Shown one piece after another: positions 42,302 through 51,065 of a stretch of 64,000 nucleotides of DNA. The notes beneath the pieces were generated by a model. That model was given only the letters and a program-made list of their open reading frames with translations. It was not told where the DNA came from and ran no database searches. Position 1 is the first letter of the stretch. The number at the start of each line of letters is the position of its first letter. The position numbers were made by a program, and so were the translations under genes. This DNA is from Methylibium sp965279545 (GTDB lineage Bacteria; Pseudomonadota; Gammaproteobacteria; Burkholderiales; Burkholderiaceae_C). The DNA lies in the NCBI RefSeq assembly GCF_965279545.1, contig NZ_OZ257250.1, positions 62,001 through 126,000 of the forward strand, in the 5' to 3' direction.

Positions 42302-42777
42302 TCGAGACGGGTGCCGATGCGGTCTTCATTCAGAATGCCGTTCAGGCGCAAGAACAAACAGGGGATTTTTTGGGCAGCAAGGGCAAGATCCTCGTCGTAG
42401 ACGACGACCGGCTGGTACTGGCGACTCTGACGCATGGCCTCTTGCAGGCCGGCTACGAGATCATCGACGCCGACAACGGCGACGACGCCATCCTCGAGGC
42501 AGACATGCACCGGCCCGACCTGGCGTTGCTCGACATTCGAATGGAAGGCAAGAGCGGGTTCGATGTCGCCGCCCACCTGCGTGAGCACGGCAATGTGCCC
42601 TTCATTTTCCTGTCGGCCTTCTCGGACGCGGCGACGGTGGCGCAGGTCAAGGCGCTCGGTGCGCTCGATCACCTGATCAAGCCGGTCGACATGTGGCAGA
42701 TCGTGCCGGCGGTCGAGGCCGCCTTCGAGCGGTTGTGCTCGAAGGAGGAACTGCAGCCGGCGCCGTCGACACCGTGA
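42298..42777 (+). CDS. response regulator, receiver domain only
   Basis: 159 residues from ATG 42298, coupled (ATGA) to the PAS kinase. After about 28 residues comes a receiver domain: VVDDDRLVL, phospho-Asp in LALLDIRME, FLSAFSD and Lys in LIKPVD. The C-terminal 25 residues are too few for a DNA-binding or ANTAR domain that I can recognise. It is likely the direct phosphoryl acceptor of the PAS kinase. The 280 nt that follow hold two hairpins but no gene. Confidence 0.9.
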   Translation: MIETGADAVFIQNAVQAQEQTGDFLGSKGKILVVDDDRLVLATLTHGLLQAGYEIIDADNGDDAILEADMHRPDLALLDIRMEGKSGFDVAAHLREHGNVPFIFLSAFSDAATVAQVKALGALDHLIKPVDMWQIVPAVEAAFERLCSKEELQPAPSTP

Positions 42778-42900
42778 ACCAGGCGGCTGCCTTGGCGTCG
42801 GTCGCGTCGGGCCGGCAACGTGAAGACGAAGCGAGCACTGCGGTCGACTTCGGCTTCGTGGGTCATCGCTGCAATGGAGTTCTGGCACAAGCCAGTCCGA

Positions 42901-42943
42901 CACCCCCAAAAGCGGGGGGTGCACATGCACCTTTGCGTGCATG
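42901..42943 (+). other. tandem hairpins in the 280-nt gap
   Basis: CACCCCC/GGGGGTG (42901-42907 with 42915-42921) and CATGCAC-CTTTGC-GTGCATG (42924-42943) are adjacent. No T-run follows. Possibly a Rho-dependent end or a leader structure for the hybrid kinase. Confidence 0.35.
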
Positions 42944-43057
42944 CCCGTGCCGCGCCACACTTGTCACCATGCGAATTCACTCGAACGCCTCGAGCTGTGG
43001 GCCGTGGCTTGGTGCTCGCGTGCTGGCGCACAGGGGCGTCTTGTTGTCGGGCTGTCG

Positions 43058-46051
43058 ATGAGCGAGCATGCCGACTCCCAGTTCGAGCGGGTGGCGACGG
43101 AAGCACGTGCCGCGGTCGACCGCAGGCTGCTGAGGCCGCTGCGCGACCTGGCGGTGGCGCGCAAGCTCGCGCTGATCGTGTTCCTGCTGGTGGCGGTGGT
43201 TGTCGGCCTCGTCTCCCTGAGCAAGCTCAGCTCCGACATCCTGTCCGGCGTGCGTGCCTATGTCGCCGGTGACGGCCTCTGGGCCAAAGGGAACCGCGAC
43301 GCGGTGTTCTACCTGGTTCGCTATGCGCAGAGCCACGACGAAGCCGACTACCGTCAGTACGGCGCAGCCGTGGCCGTCACGCTCGGTGACCGGCAGGCCC
43401 GTTTGGAGCTCGAGAAGCCCAATTTCGACTACCAGGTGGCGTATGCGGGTTTCCTGGCGGGGCGCAATCACCCTGATGACATCGACAGCCTGATCTGGTT
43501 GTTTCGCACCTTCCGTCGGCTCAGCTACATGGACCGTGCGATCGCGCTGTGGTCGCGGGGCGACGAAGAGATGGCCTTGCTGCGTGGCTACGGAGACACC
43601 ATCCGCGCACAAGTGCTGAACGACAGCCTGAGTCCGGCCCATGCTGCCTTGCTGGTGTCAGAGATCGAGGTGCTCAACCGCCGACTGGTGCCGATCGAAG
43701 ATGCGTTCTCGGCCGTGCTGGGCGAGGCCAGCCGTTGGATCGCCGGGCTGCTGTTCGCCGTGATGCTGGTCGCGGCCTGCAGCCTGCTGGCGCTGGGCCT
43801 GCTGGTCGCCAGCTACCTGACGCGGCGCATCAACCGCCAGATCGACGGACTGCGCGAGGGCGCGCTGCGCATCGCGGACGACGATTTCGAAGAGCCGGTG
43901 GAGATCGTTTCGGACGACGAACTGGGGCGGCTCGCTGGCACGTTCAACAGCATGCAGGCCAGGCTGCATCTGCACCGCAGTGACATTGAAGCCGGTGCGG
44001 CCGAGTTGCAGCAGGCCACCGCCGCCGCGCAGGCGCTGGCGCTGCAGGCAGAGACCGCCAGCCAGGCCAAGAGCCAGTTCATGGCCACGATGAGTCACGA
44101 GATCCGCACGCCGATGAACGGCGTGCTCGGCATGACCGAGTTGCTGCTGGGAACGTCGCTCGACTCGCGCCAGCGGCGCTTCGCCCAGGCGGTGTACCGT
44201 TCCGGCGAAAGCCTGCTGGAAATCATCAATGACATCCTCGATTTTTCGAAGATAGAAGCCGGCAAGCTCGAGCTGGCACCGGCCGACTTCACGCCGCGGG
44301 CCCTCGTCGAGGATGTGCTGGAGCTGCTGGCGCCGCGCGCCCAGGAGCGCGGGCTCGAGTTGAGCTTTCGCGAGGAGCCCGGTCTGCCGCCAGCCTTGCA
44401 CGGTGATGCACTGCGGCTGCGCCAGGTGCTCACGAATCTGGTCGCGAATGCGATCAAGTTCACCGAGCATGGCGAGGTGGTCGTCGAACTGCGCCATACC
44501 GAGCCGACGGGCAGAGAGGCTGCCGACGCGGCCGATGGCCGGCTGTGGGTCGAGCTGTGCGTGCGCGACACCGGGATCGGCATCCCTGCCGAGGCGTTGT
44601 CGAGGCTCTTCACCGCGTTCAGTCAGGCCAGCAGCGGCATGGCACGACGCTATGGGGGCACCGGTCTGGGGCTGGCGATCTCGCGCCAGCTGGTCGAACT
44701 GATGTCCGGGACGATCACGGTCGAGAGCCAGCCGGGCGTCGGCTCCAGGTTCTGTGTGCGTCTGCCGCTGTCGCCTGCATCGAGCGAGGCCGAGGTCGAC
44801 ATGCTCGATCTGCACGATATGCCCGCGCTGCGCGTGCTGGTCGTCGACGACAACGAGACCAACCGCACGGTGCTCGAGAACCTGCTCGGCGCCTGGGGCA
44901 TGGAAGTGATGCTGGCCGCCGACGGCATGTACGCGCTCGAACTGCTCTACGCCGAACGCGAAGCGGGTCGTTGCTTCGATGTCGCGCTGATCGACATGCA
45001 GATGCCCCGCCTGGACGGGCTGCTGCTGGCGCGGCAGCTTTCGGCGGACCCCTACTTCGCCGACATGAAACTGATCATGTTGTCCTCGGTCAGCTCGCCC
45101 GACGACGCGAAGCGGGCGCAGGCGGCGGGCTTCAAGCGCTTTGTCAACAAGCCAGTGCGCAAGACGGAATTGCGCCAGGCGATCCTGGGCGTGTCGGGCG
45201 CCGCCGCGCAGGCCGGCGGCTCGGCGCGCAAGATCGCCGCCCGTATCCTCGTGGTCGAGGACAATCCGGTGAATCAGGAAGTCATCGGACAGATGCTGCG
45301 TCATTTCGGTTGCCGCGTGCAGCTGGCCTCCTCTGCGCTGGAGGGGCTGCGTGCGCTGTGCGCCGAACATTTCGACCTGATCATGATGGACATCCAGATG
45401 CCGGGGATGGATGGTGTCGAGGCGCTGGGCTGGTTCCGCCGCGGCCCCGGGGACCGGTTCGCTTTCCGCACGCCGCCCAACACCCCCGTGGTCGCGGTGA
45501 CCGCCAACGCACTCGGCGGCGACCGTGAACGCTTTCTGGGCCTTGGATTCGACGACTACCTCTCCAAACCCTTCCGGCAAAGCCAGTTGCACACCATGCT
45601 GTCACAACGCCTGAATATTCCCGATACCGCGGCTGGCGAATTGGCGCCGGCCGGCAACGACGTGCCACTTCAGGCGCCGCCGCCGACGCGGTCGGCCGAC
45701 GCGCTGGACGCGCAGGCCTTGCAGCGCCTGCGTGACCTCGACCCCACCGGCGCCAACCACCTGCTCGAGCGCGTCGTGCAGGCTTTCGAGACTTCCACCG
45801 GGCGTTTGCTGCCACAGCTCGACGAGGCCCAGGCCGCGGGTGACCTGGACGGCGTGAAGCATGTCGCCCATACCCTGAAATCCTCGTCGGCGAGCATCGG
45901 AGCGCTCAAGTTGTCTGCCCTGTGTGCCGACATCGAAGGCATGATTCGCAATAACGAGGTGCAGGCCCTGGGTCCGCGCATCGCGGCGCTACGCGCCGAG
46001 ATCGCGTCGGTACGTGGCAGCCTGCGTGCCCAGTTGTTGCCCGCCGCCTGA
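43058..46051 (+). CDS. hybrid sensor kinase with two receivers and HPt (BarA-like)
   Basis: 997 residues from ATG 43058. Two membrane helices (about 36-55, 229-255) enclose a periplasmic sensor of unknown type. Then HAMP, HisKA with SHEIRTPMNG, an ATPase domain (NLVANAIKFTEH, GGTGLGLAI), receiver 1 (VVDDNETN, DMQMPRLDG), receiver 2 (VVEDNPVN, DIQMPGMDG), and an HPt domain with AHTLKSSSASIG. A full phosphorelay in one chain. Output partner is unknown; the receiver-headed GGDEF-EAL protein encoded next is a good candidate. Confidence 0.93.
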   Translation: MSEHADSQFERVATEARAAVDRRLLRPLRDLAVARKLALIVFLLVAVVVGLVSLSKLSSDILSGVRAYVAGDGLWAKGNRDAVFYLVRYAQSHDEADYRQYGAAVAVTLGDRQARLELEKPNFDYQVAYAGFLAGRNHPDDIDSLIWLFRTFRRLSYMDRAIALWSRGDEEMALLRGYGDTIRAQVLNDSLSPAHAALLVSEIEVLNRRLVPIEDAFSAVLGEASRWIAGLLFAVMLVAACSLLALGLLVASYLTRRINRQIDGLREGALRIADDDFEEPVEIVSDDELGRLAGTFNSMQARLHLHRSDIEAGAAELQQATAAAQALALQAETASQAKSQFMATMSHEIRTPMNGVLGMTELLLGTSLDSRQRRFAQAVYRSGESLLEIINDILDFSKIEAGKLELAPADFTPRALVEDVLELLAPRAQERGLELSFREEPGLPPALHGDALRLRQVLTNLVANAIKFTEHGEVVVELRHTEPTGREAADAADGRLWVELCVRDTGIGIPAEALSRLFTAFSQASSGMARRYGGTGLGLAISRQLVELMSGTITVESQPGVGSRFCVRLPLSPASSEAEVDMLDLHDMPALRVLVVDDNETNRTVLENLLGAWGMEVMLAADGMYALELLYAEREAGRCFDVALIDMQMPRLDGLLLARQLSADPYFADMKLIMLSSVSSPDDAKRAQAAGFKRFVNKPVRKTELRQAILGVSGAAAQAGGSARKIAARILVVEDNPVNQEVIGQMLRHFGCRVQLASSALEGLRALCAEHFDLIMMDIQMPGMDGVEALGWFRRGPGDRFAFRTPPNTPVVAVTANALGGDRERFLGLGFDDYLSKPFRQSQLHTMLSQRLNIPDTAAGELAPAGNDVPLQAPPPTRSADALDAQALQRLRDLDPTGANHLLERVVQAFETSTGRLLPQLDEAQAAGDLDGVKHVAHTLKSSSASIGALKLSALCADIEGMIRNNEVQALGPRIAALRAEIASVRGSLRAQLLPAA

Positions 46052-46095
46052 CCTTGGGTCTCTGTATAACCGCGCTGCCGATCAAGAATTCAACC

Positions 46096-48354
46096 ATGGA
46101 CTTGCGCGCCGATCCCTCTGCCGACGACCCGCTGGAGAGTCCGCGCGTCCTGCTGGTCGATGACGATGAAGTCAACCTGCTGCTGACGTCGATTGCGCTG
46201 CGCGAGCGGGGATTCGCCGTCACCGAAGCCACCAGCGGAGAGCGGGCGGTGCAGTTGCTGGCCGATTGGTCTCCCGACGTGATCGTGCTCGATGCCTTGA
46301 TGCCGGGCATGGACGGTTTTGCCACCTGTCGCGGACTGCGCGCACTGCCGGGCTTCGAATCGATGCCGGTGCTGATGCTGACCGGGCTCGACGACGATGC
46401 TTCGATCACCCGCGCCTATGAGGCGGGCGCGACCGATTTCTTCGTGAAATCCACGCAATGGAGTCTGCTGGCCGGCCGGCTGCGCTATCTGCTGCGGTCG
46501 TCTCGCACCCGGCTCGAGCTCGAACGCAGCAAGTCCAAGCTGGCGCGTGCCCAGGATCTGGCGCGCATGGGCAGTTTCGACTGGCGGCGTGATCGATCCG
46601 GGCTGTTGTTCGCGGTCGAAGGCCTGCGTGTCTTCGGCCTGGGGCCCGGCGATCACCTGAGCATGCGATCGCTTGCACGCATGGTGCCGGCCGAGCATCG
46701 CCAGGGTTGCATTTCGCTGTTGCGGGAGACGCTGGCGCACAGCACCGTGCTTGCGACCGACTTTCCCGTGCTGCTGATCGACGGGCGCCAGCGGGTCGTG
46801 CACGTCGAAGCGGAGCCCGAGTTCAATGAACAGGGCAGCTTGATCGGCTACACCGGTATCGTGCAGGACGTGACCGACCGGCGGGTGGCCGAGGACAAGA
46901 TTCGTCACCTTGCGAACTTCGACGCGCTCACCGGCCTGCCGAACCGCCGCCAGCTCATCTGGCGTGCGGAGCGCGCGATGGAGCAAGCCAAGCGCATGAA
47001 CCACCAGGTGGGGCTGCTGCTGATCGATCTCGACCGTTTCAAGGTCATCAATGACACGCTGGGCCATGGCGCCGGTGACGAGCTGCTGATGGAGGTGTCG
47101 CGGCGGCTGCGCTCCTGCGTGCGCCATTCCGATCAGGTGATCGAGACCGGGGTCGATTCCGTCGGCCTGCGCGCCCATCGCTCGCTCGAGGCGGTGGGCC
47201 GGCTCGGTGGGGACGAGTTCGTGGCGCTGTTGCCCGAGGTCGATGCCGACCAGGATGCCGAGCGCGTCGCACTGCGCATCCTCGAGGTGATGCGCGAGCC
47301 CATCTTCGTCGGCGGTCAGGAGTGTTTCGTCACCGCCAGCGTCGGCATCGCACTGTTCCCCCGCGATGGTGCGTCCGTGGCCGACGTGCTGCGCAACGCC
47401 GATGTGGCGATGTATTCCGCCAAGGCGGCCGGGCGCAACGCCGCGTCTCTCTACCGGCCGCACCTCGCTGGCAAGGGCCGCGAGAAGCTCGAGCTCGAGA
47501 GCGCGCTGCACAAGGCGATCGAGCGAGAGGAACTGGTGTTGCATTACCAGCCCAAGATCGATGTACGTACCGCCCGCATGGTCGGTGCCGAGGCCCTGAT
47601 GCGCTGGAAGCGCGGTGGTGTGCTGGTGCCGCCGGGGGACTTCATCCCGCTCGCCGAAGAAACGGGCCTGATCGTTCCGATGAGCGAGTGGGCGATCCGC
47701 GAAGCGACCCGCCAGGCGCGCCTCTGGCAGCAGAATCACGGCCTGGAGACCTCGATTGCGGTGAACTTGCCGAGCCGCCTGTTCGAGCGCACCGACCTGG
47801 TCGCGCACATCCAGCAGGCCGCGGCCGCGCATGGCGTGACGCATTCCTGCATCGAACTCGAGATCACCGAAACGGGTTTGATGAAGGACCTGCAGAACGT
47901 GATCCCCGCGCTGCACCGCCTGAACGAAATTGGCGTCGAGATCTCGATCGACGACTTCGGCACCGGCTACTCCTCGCTTGCCTACCTGACGACGTTGCCG
48001 ATCAGCGAGCTGAAGATCGATCGCAGCTTTGTGCGTGACCTCGGTGTGACGTTGCAGAGTTCGGCGGTGGTCACGGCCATCATTGCGCTGGCACGCTCGC
48101 TCGGCATTCGCGTGATCGCCGAAGGCGTGGAGAACCTGCGTCAGATGGAAGTACTGCACCGCCTGGGTTGCAGCACGATGCAGGGCTTTCTGTTCAGCAA
48201 GGCATTGCCGCCCGAAGAGCTGGAGCAATGGCTCGCTCAAACGGTGCTGCCGCGCAAGGCGCCGTGGATCGGTCAGGTCGAGGACCACGAGCCGGCTGAG
48301 CCGCCGCCACGCGGTGCGCGCGCCTTGCCCGGCGCGCCGACACCGGGCGTTTGA
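46096..48354 (+). CDS. REC-PAS-GGDEF-EAL c-di-GMP turnover protein
   Basis: 752 residues from ATG 46096. Receiver (15-130; VDDDEVN, VLDALMPGMDG), PAS (about 160-270), GGDEF with intact RLGGDEF, and EAL with EALMRW, ELEITETG, IDDFGTGYSS, KIDRSF and AEGVEN, so phosphodiesterase residues are complete. An insertion of about 19 residues lies between RHSD and the GGDEF motif, where a five-residue spacer is usual. This may weaken cyclase or product inhibition. Probably controlled by the hybrid kinase encoded 44 nt upstream. Confidence 0.93.
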   Translation: MDLRADPSADDPLESPRVLLVDDDEVNLLLTSIALRERGFAVTEATSGERAVQLLADWSPDVIVLDALMPGMDGFATCRGLRALPGFESMPVLMLTGLDDDASITRAYEAGATDFFVKSTQWSLLAGRLRYLLRSSRTRLELERSKSKLARAQDLARMGSFDWRRDRSGLLFAVEGLRVFGLGPGDHLSMRSLARMVPAEHRQGCISLLRETLAHSTVLATDFPVLLIDGRQRVVHVEAEPEFNEQGSLIGYTGIVQDVTDRRVAEDKIRHLANFDALTGLPNRRQLIWRAERAMEQAKRMNHQVGLLLIDLDRFKVINDTLGHGAGDELLMEVSRRLRSCVRHSDQVIETGVDSVGLRAHRSLEAVGRLGGDEFVALLPEVDADQDAERVALRILEVMREPIFVGGQECFVTASVGIALFPRDGASVADVLRNADVAMYSAKAAGRNAASLYRPHLAGKGREKLELESALHKAIEREELVLHYQPKIDVRTARMVGAEALMRWKRGGVLVPPGDFIPLAEETGLIVPMSEWAIREATRQARLWQQNHGLETSIAVNLPSRLFERTDLVAHIQQAAAAHGVTHSCIELEITETGLMKDLQNVIPALHRLNEIGVEISIDDFGTGYSSLAYLTTLPISELKIDRSFVRDLGVTLQSSAVVTAIIALARSLGIRVIAEGVENLRQMEVLHRLGCSTMQGFLFSKALPPEELEQWLAQTVLPRKAPWIGQVEDHEPAEPPPRGARALPGAPTPGV

Positions 48355-48375
48355 TCGCGCTCGGCTGGATCTGTC

Positions 48376-50052
48376 GTGACCCAAGAGACTCAGGCGGCAG
48401 GCGGTGCCGACCCTGCAGCCGCCCAGTTGGCCAAGGCCGCCCTGCGGCGGCTCGCCCTGGAGCGTCTGCAGCCCACGCCCGAGAATTTCGCGCGGGCTTA
48501 TCACGCTGAGCGTGGTGACTCTCCTGCCTTCACCAGCGTGCCCGCTCCTCAGGCGGAGGGCCCGGACGGCGAGGCCTGGGCCACCCTGATCGAAAGTGCG
48601 TTGCGTGGTGTCGAGCGGGGTGGCCGGCACTGGACCGCTGCGCGCCGGAAGGACAGCCTGCAGCGGGTGCTCGGGAGCAGCCGCAGCGATGCGAAGCGCC
48701 TGCAGCAGCGGCTGAAGCAGTTGATCGCGAGCTGGGACAGCGATGCGCCGAACGAGGCGCCCAGCGACCTCGTTCCCCTGGACACACTGCCCTCCAGCGA
48801 AGTTGTGCTGCCGCGATCCACGATCGCAGAGGTGGCCGGGTCCGCGTGGCCTCGCCTTGCCGCTGAACTGGGCGCGACCGTACAGGCTGCGCTGCCGACG
48901 AGCGAAACACGCTGCCGCGAGGTGGCAGAGCGGCTTGCCGGCTTGCAGGTTCGCGCCCATGCGAGCGGACCCGATGCGCTGGTCGACGAAGTCGCGCAGG
49001 CCTGTGCCGAGGCGCAGCGGGTGCTGCAGCACCGCCATCACCTGATGGGCCAGCTCGGCAGTTTGTGCCAGGAGCTCACCGAGGGACTCGCCGACCTGTC
49101 GGAGGACGACTCCTGGGTGCGTGGCCAGTGCGAGGTGATGCGCGGTCAGTTGTTCGAGAACGACGAGGGGCTGACGGCGCGCGGGGTGCGGTCAGTGAGC
49201 CAATTGCTGCTCCGTACCCGTGAGCGCCAGCAAGCGTTGCGCACGACACGCAACGAGGCGCGGGAAGCACTGAAGGATTCCATCCACCAGATGCTCGACG
49301 AGATTGCGGCACTCGGCGCACAGACCGGGCGGTTCTCGGACCATCTGGACAGCTATGCCGACGCGATCGACCGTGCCGAATCGCTCGAAAGCCTGACCGG
49401 CACGGTGCGGCAGATGGTGGCGGAAAGCAAGGCGGTTCACGAAAGCGTGAGCCAGTCGCAGGCGAAGCTGGCCCTGGAACACGGCCGATCCAGCGCCATG
49501 CAGACCCGCGTGGCCGAGCTGGAAGACGAAATCCGGCGCCTGTCCGACGAGGTGTCCACGGATCCGCTGACGCAGATTGCCAACCGTCGCGGCTTGCTGC
49601 AGGCCTTTGAAACCGAGCGCGCGAAGCGCGCGCGCGGTGCGCAGGGCGAGGGTGGCGAACTGGCGGTCGCCTTGATCGACATCGACAACTTCAAGCGACT
49701 CAATGACCGTCTGGGCCACGCCAGCGGCGATGCGGCGCTGCAGTTCCTGACGCATCGCGTGACCCAGGCGCTGCGACCTGGCGACACGCTCGCGCGCTAT
49801 GGCGGCGAGGAATTCGTCGTGCTGCTGCCGGCCACGCCGATCGACGAAGCCCAGCAAGTCTTGACCCGCGTGCAGCGCACGCTGAGCGCGGAGCTCTTCA
49901 TGAGCGACGAGCAAGGGCAGGTGTTCGTGACCTTCTCTGCCGGGGTCAGCCTCTACCGGTCGGGCGAGCGGCTCGAGCAGGCGTTGGAGCGTGCCGACGA
50001 GGCGCTGTACGAAGCCAAGCACAGCGGAAAGAACCGCACCTGCATCGCCTGA
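48376..50052 (+). CDS. diguanylate cyclase (GGDEF) with helical N-terminal region
   Basis: 558 residues, GTG start at 48376, 21 nt after the previous stop. The first 350 residues are helical and without membrane segments; the opening LERLQPTPENFARAYH resembles that of other betaproteobacterial cyclases. A coiled coil (about 330-385) leads to a GGDEF domain with GGEEF and the inhibitory site RPGD five residues before it, so an active, feedback-inhibited enzyme is expected. The signal sensed by the N-terminus is unknown. Confidence 0.92.
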   Translation: MTQETQAAGGADPAAAQLAKAALRRLALERLQPTPENFARAYHAERGDSPAFTSVPAPQAEGPDGEAWATLIESALRGVERGGRHWTAARRKDSLQRVLGSSRSDAKRLQQRLKQLIASWDSDAPNEAPSDLVPLDTLPSSEVVLPRSTIAEVAGSAWPRLAAELGATVQAALPTSETRCREVAERLAGLQVRAHASGPDALVDEVAQACAEAQRVLQHRHHLMGQLGSLCQELTEGLADLSEDDSWVRGQCEVMRGQLFENDEGLTARGVRSVSQLLLRTRERQQALRTTRNEAREALKDSIHQMLDEIAALGAQTGRFSDHLDSYADAIDRAESLESLTGTVRQMVAESKAVHESVSQSQAKLALEHGRSSAMQTRVAELEDEIRRLSDEVSTDPLTQIANRRGLLQAFETERAKRARGAQGEGGELAVALIDIDNFKRLNDRLGHASGDAALQFLTHRVTQALRPGDTLARYGGEEFVVLLPATPIDEAQQVLTRVQRTLSAELFMSDEQGQVFVTFSAGVSLYRSGERLEQALERADEALYEAKHSGKNRTCIA

Positions 50053-50236
50053 TTCGAGCGCCTTCGGGTCAAGCTCGTTCGCGCGGCGCCTGCCGCCAGT
50101 CCCCCATCGGAGCGACCCCCTGTGCGGGACGCCAGGTTCTGTCGAATCGCCGATGCTTCCAAGACCGGGACCGATCAACTGCAGTGCCGGTCGGCTGCTT
50201 AGTGTCGACAATGGGCGACGTTCTGTGGATCGCGAT

Positions 50237-50506
50237 ATGACTGATATCGAACGACGGGCGCAAAAATTGGTGACGGCCCTTCTGGCAGGCCGGCATCTGC
50301 CGTCCGATATGCGAACCGCTATCGAGCAAGCGTTGGTCATACAGATGCGCGATGGGTTCACCCCGGAGATGGAGGCAGAACTGCGGCGCTTCATCGATAC
50401 CTGCGCCCAATCTGCACCGGCGCCCGGCAGCGCAACAGACGACGGTTCAGACGATGACGACGATCGACCCACAAGCGCCGACGTTCACTGGACGACCCTG
50501 AAATAG
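50237..50506 (+). CDS. small hypothetical acidic protein
   Basis: 89 residues from ATG 50237, not recognised. A helical N-terminal 60 residues (MTDIERRAQKLVTALLAGR, DMRTAIEQAL) is followed by an Asp-rich tail (DDGSDDDDD). Located 184 nt after the cyclase on the same strand. Codon use looks genuine. It might be a small partner of the signalling cluster; nothing proves it. Confidence 0.5.
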   Translation: MTDIERRAQKLVTALLAGRHLPSDMRTAIEQALVIQMRDGFTPEMEAELRRFIDTCAQSAPAPGSATDDGSDDDDDRPTSADVHWTTLK

Positions 50507-50520
50507 GGGCGCTCTCGGCG

Positions 50521-50550
50521 GCATGCGATCAGCCGCAGGCCATCGCATGC
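50521..50550 (+). other. hairpin between two small genes
   Basis: GCATGCGAT (50521-50529) pairs perfectly with ATCGCATGC (50542-50550) around a 12-nt loop. A second stem, CTCCT-CGCAC-AGGAG (50579-50593), hides an AGGAG sequence. No T-run. Confidence 0.45.
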
Positions 50551-50639
50551 GATAACCACTCCAGAAACATGGGAAATACTCCTCGCACAGGAGAGATGTA
50601 ACCTTATGTTCGCGATTTTTTCGCAATGTGGGGACAGCG

Positions 50640-50870
50640 ATGGCAACGTTCGACTTTGGAGCCAAGTCACGGCAGTTCAATCTGCATCCGCTCAAGCATC
50701 GGGCCGATCGAAGCGCTGCCGAACTGGCTCGCTCAGCCCAGCAAGACGACGCGGCGGAGGATGACCACTGGCTTCATTCTTCATTCGACCTGCGCCGGGG
50801 TCTGGATGTGAGCGAAGAAGAAATCGCCACGTTGCCCGGTGAGTTGCAGGATGCATTCATCAAGCGCTGA
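50640..50870 (+). CDS. small hypothetical protein
   Basis: 76 residues from ATG 50640, which has GGGGA just upstream (a GTG at 50628 is in frame). Charged and soluble: ATFDFGAKSRQFNLHPLKHR, then DDHWLHSSFDLRRGLDVSEE. The ending resembles short proteins in signal-transduction or phage operons, but I cannot name a family. Its stop is 60 nt from the tRNA gene on the other strand. Probably real because base composition by codon position fits its neighbours. Confidence 0.5.
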   Translation: MATFDFGAKSRQFNLHPLKHRADRSAAELARSAQQDDAAEDDHWLHSSFDLRRGLDVSEEEIATLPGELQDAFIKR

Positions 50871-50929
50871 GGGGTCAGCGGCTCTGGGGCAGGGCGGCGC
50901 GCCGATCGGCTTCGAGCGCATGTCCGCTG

Positions 50930-51019
50930 TGGCGGAAGCGGTGGGATTCGAACCCACGGAAGGGTCACCCCTTCGGCAGTTTTCAAGACTGCTGCCTTCA
51001 ACCGCTCGGCCACGCTTCC
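50930..51019 (-). tRNA. tRNA-Ser(UGA)
   Basis: 90 nt including an encoded CCA. The acceptor stem GGAAGCG pairs with CGCTTCC, the anticodon loop reads CTTGAAA (anticodon UGA), a long variable arm of class II tRNAs is present (GCCGAAGGGGTGACCCTTC region), and the T arm contains GGTTCGAATCC-like sequence. No integrase or direct repeat is seen beside it. Confidence 0.95.
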
Positions 51020-51065
51020 AGCGGCCTGGATTCTAAGGCGGGGTCCTCCGGCCTCCCATCAATGA

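Noticed and set aside
46090..49041. Long antisense frame across the GGDEF-EAL gene
   Set aside because: Same reason: composition artefact without motifs.
50606..50764. Possible 52-codon small gene beginning MFAIFSQ
   Set aside because: It overlaps the better supported 76-aa gene in another frame, and AGGAG is too far away and inside a hairpin.
50871..51065. tRNA-Ser as an integration site of a mobile element
   Set aside because: No integrase, direct repeat of the tRNA 3' end or change in composition on either side.
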